Shown here: positions 1-10,635 of the stretch, one piece after another
Layout: every line of letters begins with the position of its first letter
Numbering within the stretch: the stretch's first letter is position 1
Assembly (NCBI GenBank): GCA_964019425.1
Contig: OZ025789.1
Span: forward strand, 1,178,001 to 1,242,000
DNA length: 64,000 nucleotides
Origin: Flectonema sp. DT1601
Lineage: Eukaryota; Euglenozoa; Diplonemea; Diplonemida; Diplonemidae
Direction of reading: 5' to 3'
Program-made: the position numbers and the translations under genes
Notes under the pieces: model-generated
What the model was told of the DNA's origin: nothing
Databases searched by the model: none
What the model saw: the letters and a program-made list of their open reading frames with translations, nothing else

Positions 1-2
1 TC

Positions 3-464
3 AATATCGGAAGTGACATCCCTGAGAGTCTTCAGACCCTGGCAGAGTATGTTGGAGAGGTGATGGATGCCCCTAGTGGTCTTAAAAAAGCTGTTAATCT
101 TCCCCCTAGACTTGAGGTAAATCATGCTGAAGCCTCTCACAACAAACTACTTTGCGCATTTCAGCACCACAACGTCACTGGTTTGAAAAAAGGACTTAAA
201 TTAACAGCGGATTGGGTAAAAAAGTCTACGGGGTTTAACCCGGTTGAGTTTTCAGCTGTTGAGGTTTGTTTTTTTTTTCTTGTTGTTTCTTCTTATGGCT
301 GTAATCATGAGGAGAACAAAATAAAATAATAAAAACAGATCAAGCGACAGATGCCCCAATCGTGGGTCACCCCTGAGCTAAAAGAAGCCTCATTTATTGT
401 ACACACTCACTTGGACAATAAAAGGCTATCGCCAGAAGACGTCAATGGCTTAAAGTCTTTTTAA
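3..464 (+). CDS. Unknown protein, 3' part, two exons
   Basis: The gene enters from the left edge, so its start is missing. Exon 1 (to 263) and exon 2 (339-464, stop TAA at 462-464) are joined by a 75-base intron that begins GTTTGT and ends AAACAG, the same 3' end as every other cis intron here. The visible part is 128 residues, fairly hydrophilic, with no membrane segment and no motif I recognise; it ends in GLKSF. If the intron is kept, translation runs on in frame for about 21 residues rich in Phe and Val and stops at 327-329, so splicing sets the C-terminus. The splice is inferred from the site consensus and from the composition change at the donor. No function is proposed. Confidence 0.6.
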
Positions 465-604
465 GATGTCAGACGGGAACTGGGTCATCCCTTTCGACTT
501 CAGCGAAGAAATTATCTGCAATGCTGATTGTGTACCGAAGTTAGTATTTCACTTCCATATCCGACGCCCGTTTCAACGGAGCGAATCTTATAATTTGAAA
601 GTGA

Positions 605-637
<33 letters not shown>

Positions 638-1611
638 TATCAATATAGTCGGAGACGAAACTATTTAGATGAATGTTGACATTTCTTACAATTATAAGAT
701 TCCGTCTGCTTTCAGCGGAATAAAAAGCTAATCTGAATAGTTCTTGTACCTACATTCTTATTGTTCAGTTGACAGAGAGAATCGTGTCAATGTAACCGTC
801 CTATTCTTTTATTAGGTCTTTGCACACGTTACTCACTAAAAAAAACAAAAAAGCGTGAGTAATAAAGTGAATCTAGCTGAGCCTTAAAGGGAAGCTAACT
901 GATTATTCTTTTCCTCATTTTTTTTTTTTTTTTTTTTTTTGTTCTATTTTGAAAGCGAAACGAGACAAAAAAAAAAAAAAAAAATAGACGTACCTAACAG
1001 TGTCTTGCCGCATCCATAAAATATACAAAGTGGATATTTGGAAAAAAAAACACTGAAAACAATAAATAACAAACACGCTAAAACTTTGAAGCGAAGTTGG
1101 ATGTGTTTATTGGTGCCGATATTTTTCTGTTTTATTATTATTATTAATTACATGAACGTGATTTCATTTTTTACATACGTTTTCTTTTCTAAATCAAAGA
1201 ATGTAATTAAGCCGAAAGAGACTTAAGTACCATTCGATAACAATAGAAAAGCTACACCGCACAAAAAAAAAAAAAAAAAAAAGCAATTATAACTTAAGTT
1301 CTGATTATTTATTATTTTTTTTAAAAATTCGGAGAGTAAAGTTCTAATAAGATGAGAATTACTAAATTGAAAAAAAAAAAAAAAAAAAAAAAACACGTTG
1401 CGAGGCTATTACTATTATATTTTATAAGACAGGAAAAATCCACAACAATCTCCGGCTTATCTTGGGTAGCAACCAAAAAAAAAAGGGGGAAAGGATAACT
1501 TTACAAGGTTTTATTAAATACATCTCAGGAAAAATTTCAGTTTTTTTATCCCATTCTTTTTTTTAGAAACGGTGGAGAAGTGGCGGAGTGATTTACCGCA
1601 TAAAAAACTAA
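465..1611. other. Gene-free gap, A/T runs and a repeat copy
   Basis: No convincing gene. The stretch holds runs of T (30 bases at 607-636) and several A runs of 17 to 25. A copy of a dispersed repeat lies at about 647-750. A T-rich tract ending TTTTAG at 1561-1566 is the likely trans-splice acceptor for the Piezo gene, giving it a leader of about 45 bases. Confidence 0.6.
647..750 (+). repeat. Dispersed repeat copy 1 with inverted ends
   Basis: About 100 bases that begin near AGTCGGAGACGAAACTATTT and end near CTAATCTGAATAGTTC, so the ends are imperfect inverted repeats of GAA(A)CTATTCAGATT. The interior (CCGTCTGC..., then AAAAAGC) matches copies near 38206, 48669 (minus strand) and 58230. 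It looks like a small non-autonomous mobile element or a foldback repeat; no coding capacity. Confidence 0.5.
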
Positions 1612-4600
1612 ATGTCGGAGGGAGGGAGAAAGGTCTTCATGGAGGAGAGAACGTCTTCTCTGCTGTCGATAACACACAGCGAGATCCAAAACTATGGAAC
1701 CATGGTAGATAAACAACTCTTAAACACAGCTGACGGATCTGACGACAGCGATGGAGGACTCTACGATACTGCTCGTCCTCAAGGTAATGTTTGGTTGAGA
1801 TGGATAGCAACTGCTGCTGCTGCAAGCACCTTTATGCGGGTAGACGTCTTCTCACTGTTGAATTTAATTGTTTGTGGTGTCTTAACTAAATACGTACCTC
1901 AGAGAAGACCTCCGCGGATACCATTTTCTATAACTGTAGTGTCGTCGTTGATACCAATTATTTCGATGGGGATTACTATTTATACATTACCAATAGTTTC
2001 AGTAGTTTCAATTATTAATATCGTCCCTGAACTAGGATGTTTAATCTTATGTTGTTGTATTTATTTCTGTAGCTCTACTGAGACAAGACCATCATCACCA
2101 TCATCATCAGTAGGTGTGAGTATTCAGAGTTGGCCAATTGCTAGTTTGGTGTTGCCAGCTTTGGCTGTTTGTAGTCATCCGTCTTTGGTAGCTCTTCCTC
2201 TGTTGTGGATATTTTATCATCAGTTGGCTAGACTTTATGGGGGTGTTGATCATGAGGGAGGACTGACCACGTTGATTCATAAGAAATTAGCTGCTTTTTC
2301 ATTCATTTTACTGCTAATGAACATGACTTCAGAAATAATAGCACCGACGATCTCAAACTCTCCAGAGACGTTCCCAATATCTGACAGCTGCTATGACGAT
2401 AAGTCTATATCTCATGTCCTACTTGGTGATGCTTGGTGTGGAAAAACACCGCTGATAACTTTTATACATTATTTATCATTGTCTGCGATGACAGCTGGTT
2501 TTGGAAGATCACCGGGAACATTTGCATACAATAATGCTTTTTATCGGTTGGTGTCACCCCTTTTATTACTGTACTTGTTGTTGATATGTGTAATGGTTTA
2601 TTGCGTGATTGCATCTGGATTGGCTGCTGTTTTACTTTTATTGAGTACGTTCTTAACATTAAATATAAGAGGAGTCGCTGGTTATGATTCTTCCTCTTTC
2701 GGAACATCGATGTCTCTGTTAGCAGTGTTAGTGATCAGCATATCTGTTAGCTGTTGGTTTTTTATTACTGGAGATGTATCAAACGGTTCTAGTGAGGGAG
2801 CTTTACTATTATTAATACCGTTGTTAGTATCTCTTAGTGGGAGACTCTACATTCAATCTGCGACAACAGAACTGTCAGCTGCTAATTGGGATGCCTCAGA
2901 AGATGGTGATGAAACGTTATCTGAGAATTACTTTAGTTTTCCTACGGTGGTTTCTAATTTAGATGTCATCATCAGCTCTCTCTCGTCTAAAGAAATCGCA
3001 CCGAAGGGAACATCAAAAATGATTGCTCTTCTGACATTGATTTTCTCATCTGCTGGGTTGGTTGATATTCCTCACCTGTTCCTTCTTATTATAAGTTGGT
3101 TCATCTTCTTGCAGAGGAAAACTAGTAAAGCGTCTTGGAAATTCTTGGTAATAATCACAGAATTTATGATAACTTCAACATACACTGTGAGTTGGGTAGT
3201 TCCAAAATACAGCAATGAATTTGAGAATGTACCGCATCCAGTCTTCGGAGATGCATCTCCTGAAAGCTTAGCATTACTGACACTCGCATTGTGTTTTGCT
3301 ATCGGACATTGGAAGAGTTTGGAGACTCCAGAATGGTGGAGGAATCCTCATGAGCCTAAACTACTATCAGAGACTATGCTTACAGGTATTAGTCTTGGAA
3401 TGTTATTAGTTAGTAGTTTACAACCTGACAATACACAGTTACTAACGGTATCAGGATTATTACTTTATACTATCGGTGGTTGGATTATTGGTGGGGCTAA
3501 ACAACAACAGTATCGACGAGGATTTACATTGTGGGCAGGTATTATGACAGGCTTACTAACGTTGGCGATATTTATTGGAAGGTTTCAAGGATGTTCTGTG
3601 TGCAGTCGTGTTGGTGATTGGGTGGGAATTTCAGCCAAATCTCGGAAAGATTCGATGTTCACGTGGCACTTACCAATCCATGAAATCAGTTGGTTGTGTA
3701 CTTCTTTAGTTCTTACATTTCAGTTAAATCGATACAAGTCTTCCTTCATAGAGTCTCCAGCTGTAGCTCCTTACATATTTTCAACAATCATTGCACCCGC
3801 ATGTTTATTGCTTGCTGCGCTTTGCCCTCCATCATACTACACGGTTATCGGTTTAAGTTATTTTTTACTTGCTGTTGCTACGGTACTTTCTAGATTTTCG
3901 TTGTTATTTTATTCCTTGTCTGGTCACATTGCACCGAATGTCGCATCGGGAGGGATGTCTGTTTTAGATTTGTCAGCATTTGTTGCATTACTTTTTATTG
4001 TTCATGTGGTATGCTTACCGTCGTTAAGTTCTTGGATGAGAGTTCCTTTATCTGATGCCTATTCGCAATGGGTTTCAGGAGTTCAGCCGAAGTCTCCCCT
4101 TGCTTCATATACCGTTGCTGATCTAGTCCCGCATTGTCTTGTTTTAACTGGATCGTTTTTGGAACGATGGTGTTGGTTGCATACGAAGTCTAAGCTTTTC
4201 AAGTCAAAAACACAACCAGATTTTCAACTTTCAGTCTCATTTGAAATATTATTGGGAACTTTGATGATTGGAGTGTTACAAGAGAGTACGTTGTTTAGTA
4301 TCGTTTATGTTCTTATAGCAATTACCTTAGCACGTCTTGGCAAGGTTCGGATTGCTCAACGACCATCAGTTCCTCTTGCGGTGTTGGTAGTGTCTGTGAT
4401 TATGGGTCTTTATAGTTATATTGTAAGCACGTCTGTGAATTCAAGAATTGATTTGGTTTTGAATTTCTTGGTAACGTCAGCTGCTGGAGCTACAGCAACA
4501 GCTTCATTTCAAGTTTGTTCCAAATGCTATGCTCAACTGTATCAAATTTTTGATGAGAGAATTACATCAGAACTACTAACAAAACAAGACATCATTAATC

Positions 4601-7600
4601 AATCTCGTAGAAATAAGAGTGACATGACAATGGTAATCCCAATTGAGATAAAGAGTTCGAAATTAATATTAAAATCAGCTGTGATAATACCTTATATTTT
4701 ATTAATCATAGTCTTCATTCACGGATCATACCAACAAGCTGATGGTTCAACATATGAACAGCTTCAGTTTACTCAGGTTGCTAAAATCTTATTCTCAGTT
4801 GTTATGCTTCCTCGGTTGGACTCGAGTGTCTGGAAAGGAAATCACGATTGGAAATGGGGAGCGAGACTGTATGCTGGGTTAGCTATAACATGGCTTGTTG
4901 GTGATGTGATTCCGGAACTGACAGAGAAGTATCCCTCAGTTGGATTTAAGAATCAATCACTGACCTCAATCTTAATTATTGGATCGTTGCTGTGGAGATG
5001 GGGGAGAGTGATGGATTCACTCTTCTGGATGGAAGTCTTAAGAACATTTCACGATGATCACCAAGGATCAAAAGCAGAAGGAACTCGAATCGCAACAGAA
5101 AGACGAGACAGTGTTGAAGAATCTCATGAAATAACTGCTCATCAACGTGAGTTGAGAAAAGATGCTCTGAGAGAAATTCAAAAAAGGAAAAAAGATGTTC
5201 ACAAAGCATGGAACAAACTAATGAAACTTGGAGCTGACACCCCCGGAGGAATAAATAGAACACCAACAATGCTACCAATACCAAGCCAGAGTAAAATGAC
5301 TAAGGAATCCCCTTCTTTGTCTGAGTTTGATTTCCTCCCCATTGAAACAAAAGTTACGAGTACCATAGGACAGTTACCAACTGGTGTCGTATACCCTCCG
5401 TCATTCTCAGCAAAGTTATTAAGCTACGTACTGTTTGTATCTTATCGACCACTGTCGAGTCTGGTTATAGAGAAAGATTACATTCAACAAATCGGTTTAT
5501 TCTCTTCATACGTTCATATTTTATTATTAACATTGTGTTCTGTAGGAGCTGAAGTAATATACCTTGTTACGACATTACATTTCTTAGCTAATCCTTGCAT
5601 TGCTACCCTACTTCCGTTTTTAACTGTATTGTTATATGCATTAGTGTCTTGTCCTATGCCTGTAAGTGCTTATTGGAAGTATTTGGTTATTTATTATCAA
5701 GTGTTGATTGTGATTAAAGCGATCGTACTTTCACTTGTCATTACGAAAGTTAATTCGAATTCAATATTGTTGTTGACTCTCGGATGGAAGACAATATTAC
5801 AAGCTGATGCGGGATTGTCGTTTTTTCAATTCATCGCATGGGAAGCGACACTACTCCTATTGTTGTTACTTCATAGGTATTCATTAGATAATATATTCGG
5901 GTTGTGGAGTGACATTGGAGTTTGTCTAGAGAGACTAATCCCTGTAAAGACACACATTGATAATCAGAGTATCCCAAGTCACTATACCTCAAGATCATTA
6001 TCAATGTGGGGTGGTGTTCGATATGGAAACACTGTTCTGGGAGGTGCATCTGTCCAAACAGCATCTCAATCAACAGCTAAAGGTATCATTCCTGGATTAG
6101 ATGGAAGCTATCGAAGATTTTGGATAAATCTATTCAACACCACAGTTAAACCAGGTGCTGATTACTATATTTTCGCATTCGTTTTCGACCTGACCAGCTG
6201 GGTAGTCCTCCTCGCTGGATTTTCAGCAATAATGGGAAGCAACGTTGGGATAGCAGAATCTATTAAGAATAATTTACTTCCGGGATCTTTGGTTTTAGTT
6301 TTGTTCGTATTGTTTACCATTATGGTGGTCGATAGGATCGTTTATCTAACGAGATCTTTACACACTAAGGTGATATTTCATGTTTTATTAACACTCTTGT
6401 ATCTCATGATGTATCTTGGTTGGTGTTACTCTCACATTGAACGTTTTGGAGCCCTAAAAACACAGGGAACCGATGCTTCTCGATGGAAGCAAACTGCATT
6501 CAGACCAACACTAGTACTACAGCTATTCTGCGGTTTGAAATTAGCATACCTGGCAGTTAGTGCGCTGCAGCTTCGATCGGGTTTTCCAGATACTATTCAG
6601 ATGCATTTTTTTGCTGAAAGATACTCAACACCGTGGTACTTGTTGTATTCTGTTTATAGAGCTGTTCCTTTTTTATTTGAATTCCGATCCATTCTAGACT
6701 GGACCTTCTCATCAACTTCATTAAAACTCGCATATTGGCTTCGCCTTGAAGACATTACTCATGAGATCCATATTTGTTCATGTGATCGTTATGATACGAC
6801 AAAACTAATTGAGAAGACTGGTGGGGAAGGAAAAGCCTATCCCAAATCATGGAAGTGTCGATCAGGAGCAGGGTTCATATTAGCTTTATCGAGTATATTA
6901 TTCTTTCCGTTACTTTGGTATTCGAGTATTGGTCCTGCGCTGACTGTTAATTATGTAACAGAAGCTGAGATTAGTTTGTCCTTATCATCGAAAGAATCAG
7001 CTCTGGGTGATCTCTTCTACGCAAAGTATGAAATTCCGAAATTGGATGGCCTGTTAGAAGATTTACAAAACCGACATCAATCTCTTTCTCTTCCACCTGC
7101 TTGGGGACAAAGCATCGAATCTACGAGACCATCATTGGCTGGGTTTGGACTAGCCTATGGAGGAACAAGAACCCTTCAGATGCTTCCATTTTCTAAATCA
7201 AGTTTAACACGATGGGAGTTATCTGGAGCTGCTGTGTCAGAGTTGTTGGAAACTTCATCAAGGGCTTTATTAAACCAAACAGATCTTTATTGCGGTTTGA
7301 ACCTGAGAATAAAGAGACCATACGCTCCTAAGAATACTCTCAAAATATCTGAACAGCAGTCGCATAAATTCGAACCCAGAGAGTTAAAAGAATTAGTGAA
7401 CATCGTAAGCACTGGTAGCGGATCTCTAGTCCTTCCTTTGTTGTATACTCCGTTTGCGTTTAGTAGGAGTGAGGAGCTTAAGTTTTTTGAAATTGGACCG
7501 ACAGACGAATATGACATCCGACCACAAGCAACTAATCGAGTAAACTGTCTTCTCACACTACACAATGAACAGAACAGCTACTGGACGATGGAATGTAGTA

Positions 7601-8109
7601 CTCTGTTTGCTAACGGAAATCCATCAGCTATTGTCAATGCGGATGGTACGTCCGGGTTTAAGTTTACTAATCGAGAAGCTGCTTGTATCAATGCGACTAT
7701 TTATGAGGAATTAGCTGCTTGTGCTGATATTAATTACGATCTTGACAACTCTGTTCCTCAAACTACCCAATCAGGTCCATACTTTTTAGCAATCTCCGAC
7801 TTAGTAACAAACGGTAGCATGTTAATACCTTCATTAGGAGTGATCGCATTGTACACAACTTTTGTACTTGCTGTTGGTAGAGTTCTGAGGGCATCACTCA
7901 CTGGAGATGCGTCTAAGCTTCATCTCACGAATATGGAAACTCCCGACTCCTTAAGAACCTTGATTGGATATATTCATATGGCTAGAGCGGAGGGTGATTT
8001 AGAATTAGAACATGGATTGTTTTACGAACTCGTCAGTTTATTAAAAAATCAAGAAGTGATGCGGCAATGGTTGGAAGTGCAATCTAGTGTACCAACTGCC
8101 CTGATTTAA
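1612..8109 (+). CDS. Piezo-type mechanosensitive cation channel
   Basis: A 2165-residue, intronless, multi-pass membrane protein. Piezo channels form trimers that open to cations when the membrane is stretched. Recognition rests on the C-terminal part: around residues 1684-1760 the protein has VPFLFEFRSILDW followed by a SLKLAYWLRLEDI stretch, matching the PFLVELRAVMDW...W.CVEDI region of animal Piezo; residues about 1780-2070 are a long non-membrane segment in the place of the extracellular cap; 2072-2092 is the last membrane helix (the pore helix in Piezo); and the tail with GDLELEHGLFYELVSLL matches the Piezo tail RELELEEELYAKLIFLY. The first 1140 residues are repeated hydrophobic segments like the blade. 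A charged, helical linker sits at about 1145-1260. It is a little shorter than animal Piezo (about 2500). The ATG follows an acceptor at 1566; the next ATG is in frame at 1636. Confidence 0.93.
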   Translation: MSEGGRKVFMEERTSSLLSITHSEIQNYGTMVDKQLLNTADGSDDSDGGLYDTARPQGNVWLRWIATAAAASTFMRVDVFSLLNLIVCGVLTKYVPQRRPPRIPFSITVVSSLIPIISMGITIYTLPIVSVVSIINIVPELGCLILCCCIYFCSSTETRPSSPSSSVGVSIQSWPIASLVLPALAVCSHPSLVALPLLWIFYHQLARLYGGVDHEGGLTTLIHKKLAAFSFILLLMNMTSEIIAPTISNSPETFPISDSCYDDKSISHVLLGDAWCGKTPLITFIHYLSLSAMTAGFGRSPGTFAYNNAFYRLVSPLLLLYLLLICVMVYCVIASGLAAVLLLLSTFLTLNIRGVAGYDSSSFGTSMSLLAVLVISISVSCWFFITGDVSNGSSEGALLLLIPLLVSLSGRLYIQSATTELSAANWDASEDGDETLSENYFSFPTVVSNLDVIISSLSSKEIAPKGTSKMIALLTLIFSSAGLVDIPHLFLLIISWFIFLQRKTSKASWKFLVIITEFMITSTYTVSWVVPKYSNEFENVPHPVFGDASPESLALLTLALCFAIGHWKSLETPEWWRNPHEPKLLSETMLTGISLGMLLVSSLQPDNTQLLTVSGLLLYTIGGWIIGGAKQQQYRRGFTLWAGIMTGLLTLAIFIGRFQGCSVCSRVGDWVGISAKSRKDSMFTWHLPIHEISWLCTSLVLTFQLNRYKSSFIESPAVAPYIFSTIIAPACLLLAALCPPSYYTVIGLSYFLLAVATVLSRFSLLFYSLSGHIAPNVASGGMSVLDLSAFVALLFIVHVVCLPSLSSWMRVPLSDAYSQWVSGVQPKSPLASYTVADLVPHCLVLTGSFLERWCWLHTKSKLFKSKTQPDFQLSVSFEILLGTLMIGVLQESTLFSIVYVLIAITLARLGKVRIAQRPSVPLAVLVVSVIMGLYSYIVSTSVNSRIDLVLNFLVTSAAGATATASFQVCSKCYAQLYQIFDERITSELLTKQDIINQSRRNKSDMTMVIPIEIKSSKLILKSAVIIPYILLIIVFIHGSYQQADGSTYEQLQFTQVAKILFSVVMLPRLDSSVWKGNHDWKWGARLYAGLAITWLVGDVIPELTEKYPSVGFKNQSLTSILIIGSLLWRWGRVMDSLFWMEVLRTFHDDHQGSKAEGTRIATERRDSVEESHEITAHQRELRKDALREIQKRKKDVHKAWNKLMKLGADTPGGINRTPTMLPIPSQSKMTKESPSLSEFDFLPIETKVTSTIGQLPTGVVYPPSFSAKLLSYVLFVSYRPLSSLVIEKDYIQQIGLFSSYVHILLLTLCSVGAEVIYLVTTLHFLANPCIATLLPFLTVLLYALVSCPMPVSAYWKYLVIYYQVLIVIKAIVLSLVITKVNSNSILLLTLGWKTILQADAGLSFFQFIAWEATLLLLLLLHRYSLDNIFGLWSDIGVCLERLIPVKTHIDNQSIPSHYTSRSLSMWGGVRYGNTVLGGASVQTASQSTAKGIIPGLDGSYRRFWINLFNTTVKPGADYYIFAFVFDLTSWVVLLAGFSAIMGSNVGIAESIKNNLLPGSLVLVLFVLFTIMVVDRIVYLTRSLHTKVIFHVLLTLLYLMMYLGWCYSHIERFGALKTQGTDASRWKQTAFRPTLVLQLFCGLKLAYLAVSALQLRSGFPDTIQMHFFAERYSTPWYLLYSVYRAVPFLFEFRSILDWTFSSTSLKLAYWLRLEDITHEIHICSCDRYDTTKLIEKTGGEGKAYPKSWKCRSGAGFILALSSILFFPLLWYSSIGPALTVNYVTEAEISLSLSSKESALGDLFYAKYEIPKLDGLLEDLQNRHQSLSLPPAWGQSIESTRPSLAGFGLAYGGTRTLQMLPFSKSSLTRWELSGAAVSELLETSSRALLNQTDLYCGLNLRIKRPYAPKNTLKISEQQSHKFEPRELKELVNIVSTGSGSLVLPLLYTPFAFSRSEELKFFEIGPTDEYDIRPQATNRVNCLLTLHNEQNSYWTMECSTLFANGNPSAIVNADGTSGFKFTNREAACINATIYEELAACADINYDLDNSVPQTTQSGPYFLAISDLVTNGSMLIPSLGVIALYTTFVLAVGRVLRASLTGDASKLHLTNMETPDSLRTLIGYIHMARAEGDLELEHGLFYELVSLLKNQEVMRQWLEVQSSVPTALI

Positions 8110-8330
8110 CATTACATTTTTAACTATGATTGTATTTCTTTTAGTTGTTTTTTTCAGTCATGCTTGTTACTTTCTATTTTCAGGGTATAATTTTTTTTTT
8201 CCACTGAAAATAATAAAATGACCGTTGTCCTTCTGTGTCGTGATTAATAACAACAACAACAACAACAATACCAATAATAATAATAATTTTTAAAAAATAG
8301 CCAAACCTCTAACACTTAATAAAAAAAAAA

Positions 8331-9011
8331 ATGGCTGTTGAACTTTACTTGATGAGACCGTCAGTTCACACACACGGTGCGTGGATGTTGTTAAAACAAG
8401 CAGGTGTTGAACATGAGCTAAAAGACGTTGATCTCATGAAGGGAGAACAGAACACTCCAGAATACAAAGCCATGAACCCTCTTCACACTGTACCAACATT
8501 GAAAGATGGAGATCAGTGTGTTTGGGAGAGTAACGCAATAGTTAGATATATCGTAAACAAGTACGACTCGGCAAAGAAATTCTACCCAGAAGACTTGAAG
8601 ACTAGGACTCACTGTGACATGGCATTAGAATGGAAACAGAACACATTATATAAAGGATTGGCTGATGTTGTTTACCCAATCATGGGATTCTCTCCAAAAA
8701 ACGAAGATGCCCACAACGCCGCTATAGCTAAGTTTCAAGCCGACTGCAAAGACGGTTACTTCTACACCTTTGAGAACTTCTTTTTAAACGGAAAGAAGTT
8801 TATTTGTGGTGATGAGCCAACGATTGCTGACTTTGTCATTGCTCCATGCTTTGAATTTATTGATATTTGCGATGAAATTAAATACCCGGCAGCCATCACT
8901 GAATACCGTAAGCGTTTCTGTGCCGCTACTGGCTATGATGAAATGGCCAACGGAATGGGTGGCTTTGGAACTCGTCAGATGGTTGAGATGAAGCGTCCAA
9001 AGAAAGAATAG
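8331..9011 (+). CDS. Glutathione S-transferase, theta-like
   Basis: A 226-residue soluble protein with the two-domain GST layout. The N-terminal thioredoxin-like half (1-80) begins VELYLMRPSVHTHGAWMLL and has the glutathione-binding NPLHTVPTL motif with its cis-Pro (about 50-58) and the WESNAIVRYI turn (about 66-75, Ser-Asn-Ala as in family ESxAI). The C-terminal half (90-220) is helical and has FICGDEPTIADFVIAP, the conserved N-capping box of GSTs. The likely catalytic Ser is Ser11, as in theta/delta classes. The expected role is conjugation of glutathione to electrophiles in the cytosol. The start is the ATG after a run of ten A; the acceptor TAG ends at 8300. The exact class is uncertain. 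Confidence 0.9.
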   Translation: MAVELYLMRPSVHTHGAWMLLKQAGVEHELKDVDLMKGEQNTPEYKAMNPLHTVPTLKDGDQCVWESNAIVRYIVNKYDSAKKFYPEDLKTRTHCDMALEWKQNTLYKGLADVVYPIMGFSPKNEDAHNAAIAKFQADCKDGYFYTFENFFLNGKKFICGDEPTIADFVIAPCFEFIDICDEIKYPAAITEYRKRFCAATGYDEMANGMGGFGTRQMVEMKRPKKE

Positions 9012-9480
9012 AACTGACTATCCTACTTTTCATTTAAAAAAAAAAAGAAAAAAGCAAAAATAATCGGTTGCGATAATCACCAAGAGATTTAATTTACGTT
9101 ATCTTTTTTTTGTTTGGTTATTTTAATGGGTAAGGGTTTTGCATTGAGAGTTTTTTTTTTTAAATTTTTTTATCAGTAGTGACCTGCATGCCCACATTAG
9201 GAAGCAACTCACTCACTGGTAAGGAGGCTCTTTGTAGATTGTGCTCACCCTCATGTTGAAAATTGCTCTTTCTTCTCTTTTTCGCTTTTTTTTCCGCATC
9301 TTTTTTTTTTTTTTTAAAAAACACTGACCGCTATTATAAGGCAAGCATAAATATATAAAAAATAAAAAGAAAAAACGCGACCGAATAAGACGCTTAAAGC
9401 CTAATTATGATAAAAATGATTAATTTCTTTTTGCTGTAAATATTCAACAACCTTTTTAAGAAGTAAAATTAAAAAAAAAT
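9012..9480. other. Intergenic gap
   Basis: Contains A and T runs and no gene. The T-rich stretch ending TTTTTAAG at 9460 is a plausible acceptor for the next gene, whose leader would be about 20 bases and very A-rich. Confidence 0.55.
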
Positions 9481-10248
9481 ATGCCAGTACCCGATGACGA
9501 TGTGATGACAGACGATGAAGAATTGCCAGTGGTCACTGATGATGATGAGGAGTCCGTGGAAGAACCGAAACCACAACCAAAGAAAATGAAAAAAGTAAAA
9601 AAAGCGATTTCTTCGTCAAGTGTCGACTCAACAACTGACAGCTCCGAAGGCAGTAGTGAGGATACCGACAGCAGTGATTCCGAAACGGCTTCTGAATCTT
9701 CCAGTGAGGATGGCTCATCTTCATCACCAAAAAAAAAAATTTCTAAAAAACCAGCAAAAAAAAAAACTGCTGCAAAACCATTCGTTAAGAAAGCACTGAG
9801 AAAAAGTCAACCAAAACGTAAAAGTATAAAAAGAGAAGAAGAGTTCGTCGGATCCTCCGAAGACTCGTCTTCAGATTCCTCAACAGAGTTCGATACCACA
9901 ACAGATAGCGATAACAGCAGCTCCGCTGAACCTACTAAGAGAAAAACAAAAAAAAAACCTCCTACGAAGAATTTAAAAAAAGCAGCAGCTAAACACCAAG
10001 AAATAGACAAAGGACTAGAAGCCCACGCCGCTAAGACACTTATCGATAAACAACACAACGTATTGAAACGTGTTGGACCACGAATTCCACCAGTCGCGGT
10101 AATATCAAAATGCTCAAAAGCTCAATTGCAACCTGAGAAACTCGCTCGACTAAAAAGTTTATACAACGCCGCAGATGCGAGTGATCAAAAGTGTCTCGCG
10201 CTGATGTACCCGCAGTATATAACACAGCTTATAGCACAATCAAAATAA
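9481..10248 (+). CDS. Acidic/Ser-rich then Lys-rich protein, probably nuclear
   Basis: A 255-residue protein of strongly biased composition. Residues 1-30 are acidic. Residues 40-160 alternate Ser/Asp/Glu blocks (likely casein-kinase-2 sites, S-x-x-D/E) with Lys-rich blocks such as PKKKISKKPAKKKTAAK, which resemble nuclear localisation signals. The last 85 residues (from about DKGLEAHAAK) are of normal composition and look like a small folded helical domain ending YPQYITQLIAQSK. The pattern recalls nucleolar or chromatin-associated proteins such as Nopp140 or DEK, but I do not recognise the C-terminal domain and assign no family. The ATG is the first codon after the A-rich leader. No intron is needed. 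Confidence 0.75.
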   Translation: MPVPDDDVMTDDEELPVVTDDDEESVEEPKPQPKKMKKVKKAISSSSVDSTTDSSEGSSEDTDSSDSETASESSSEDGSSSSPKKKISKKPAKKKTAAKPFVKKALRKSQPKRKSIKREEEFVGSSEDSSSDSSTEFDTTTDSDNSSSAEPTKRKTKKKPPTKNLKKAAAKHQEIDKGLEAHAAKTLIDKQHNVLKRVGPRIPPVAVISKCSKAQLQPEKLARLKSLYNAADASDQKCLALMYPQYITQLIAQSK

Positions 10249-10635
10249 ATAAATAAATACCATAATGTTATAGTGATTACAACATACCTACTACCCTGAC
10301 GTAGTTTAACTTGGGTTTTCTTTACCAAAAACATTGGTCTGATGCAAGAGAAGAGATTTCCAGTCTTTTCCATGCACATCAACCAAGCAGCTTTCCGGGG
10401 TAATTGTCCCGTGTTCCCGCTTGATGCATTTTCAAGGGAGAATTATTCGTTCACGTCATTGTGATGAAGCAAGACGTGTTTAATAATTAAATTTTTGTTA
10501 TAATCTCCTCTTTTGGAGGGCTTAGCGACCCAACATGTGGTGCTCTTGTTCTTCGAGGAAAAATAAAACAAATCTGAATGGTAACAGCAATTGCATAATT
10601 ATTATTTACCAGTAATATAAAAAAAAAAAAACTAA
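10249..10635. other. Intergenic gap
   Basis: No gene seen. It starts with a short AAAT microsatellite (10245-10258). The likely acceptor for the next gene is the CAG at about 10610-10612, giving a leader of about 23 bases that ends in an A run. Confidence 0.5.

Noticed and set aside
466-648. Open frame directly after the first gene (MSDGNWVIPFDF...)
   Set aside because: It begins two bases after a stop codon with no acceptor before it and ends in a run of Phe codons from a T run; taken as 3' UTR.
771-779. ACAGAGA, as in U6 snRNA
   Set aside because: The rest of the U6 core and its stem are absent; it is a chance match in a repeat-rich gap.
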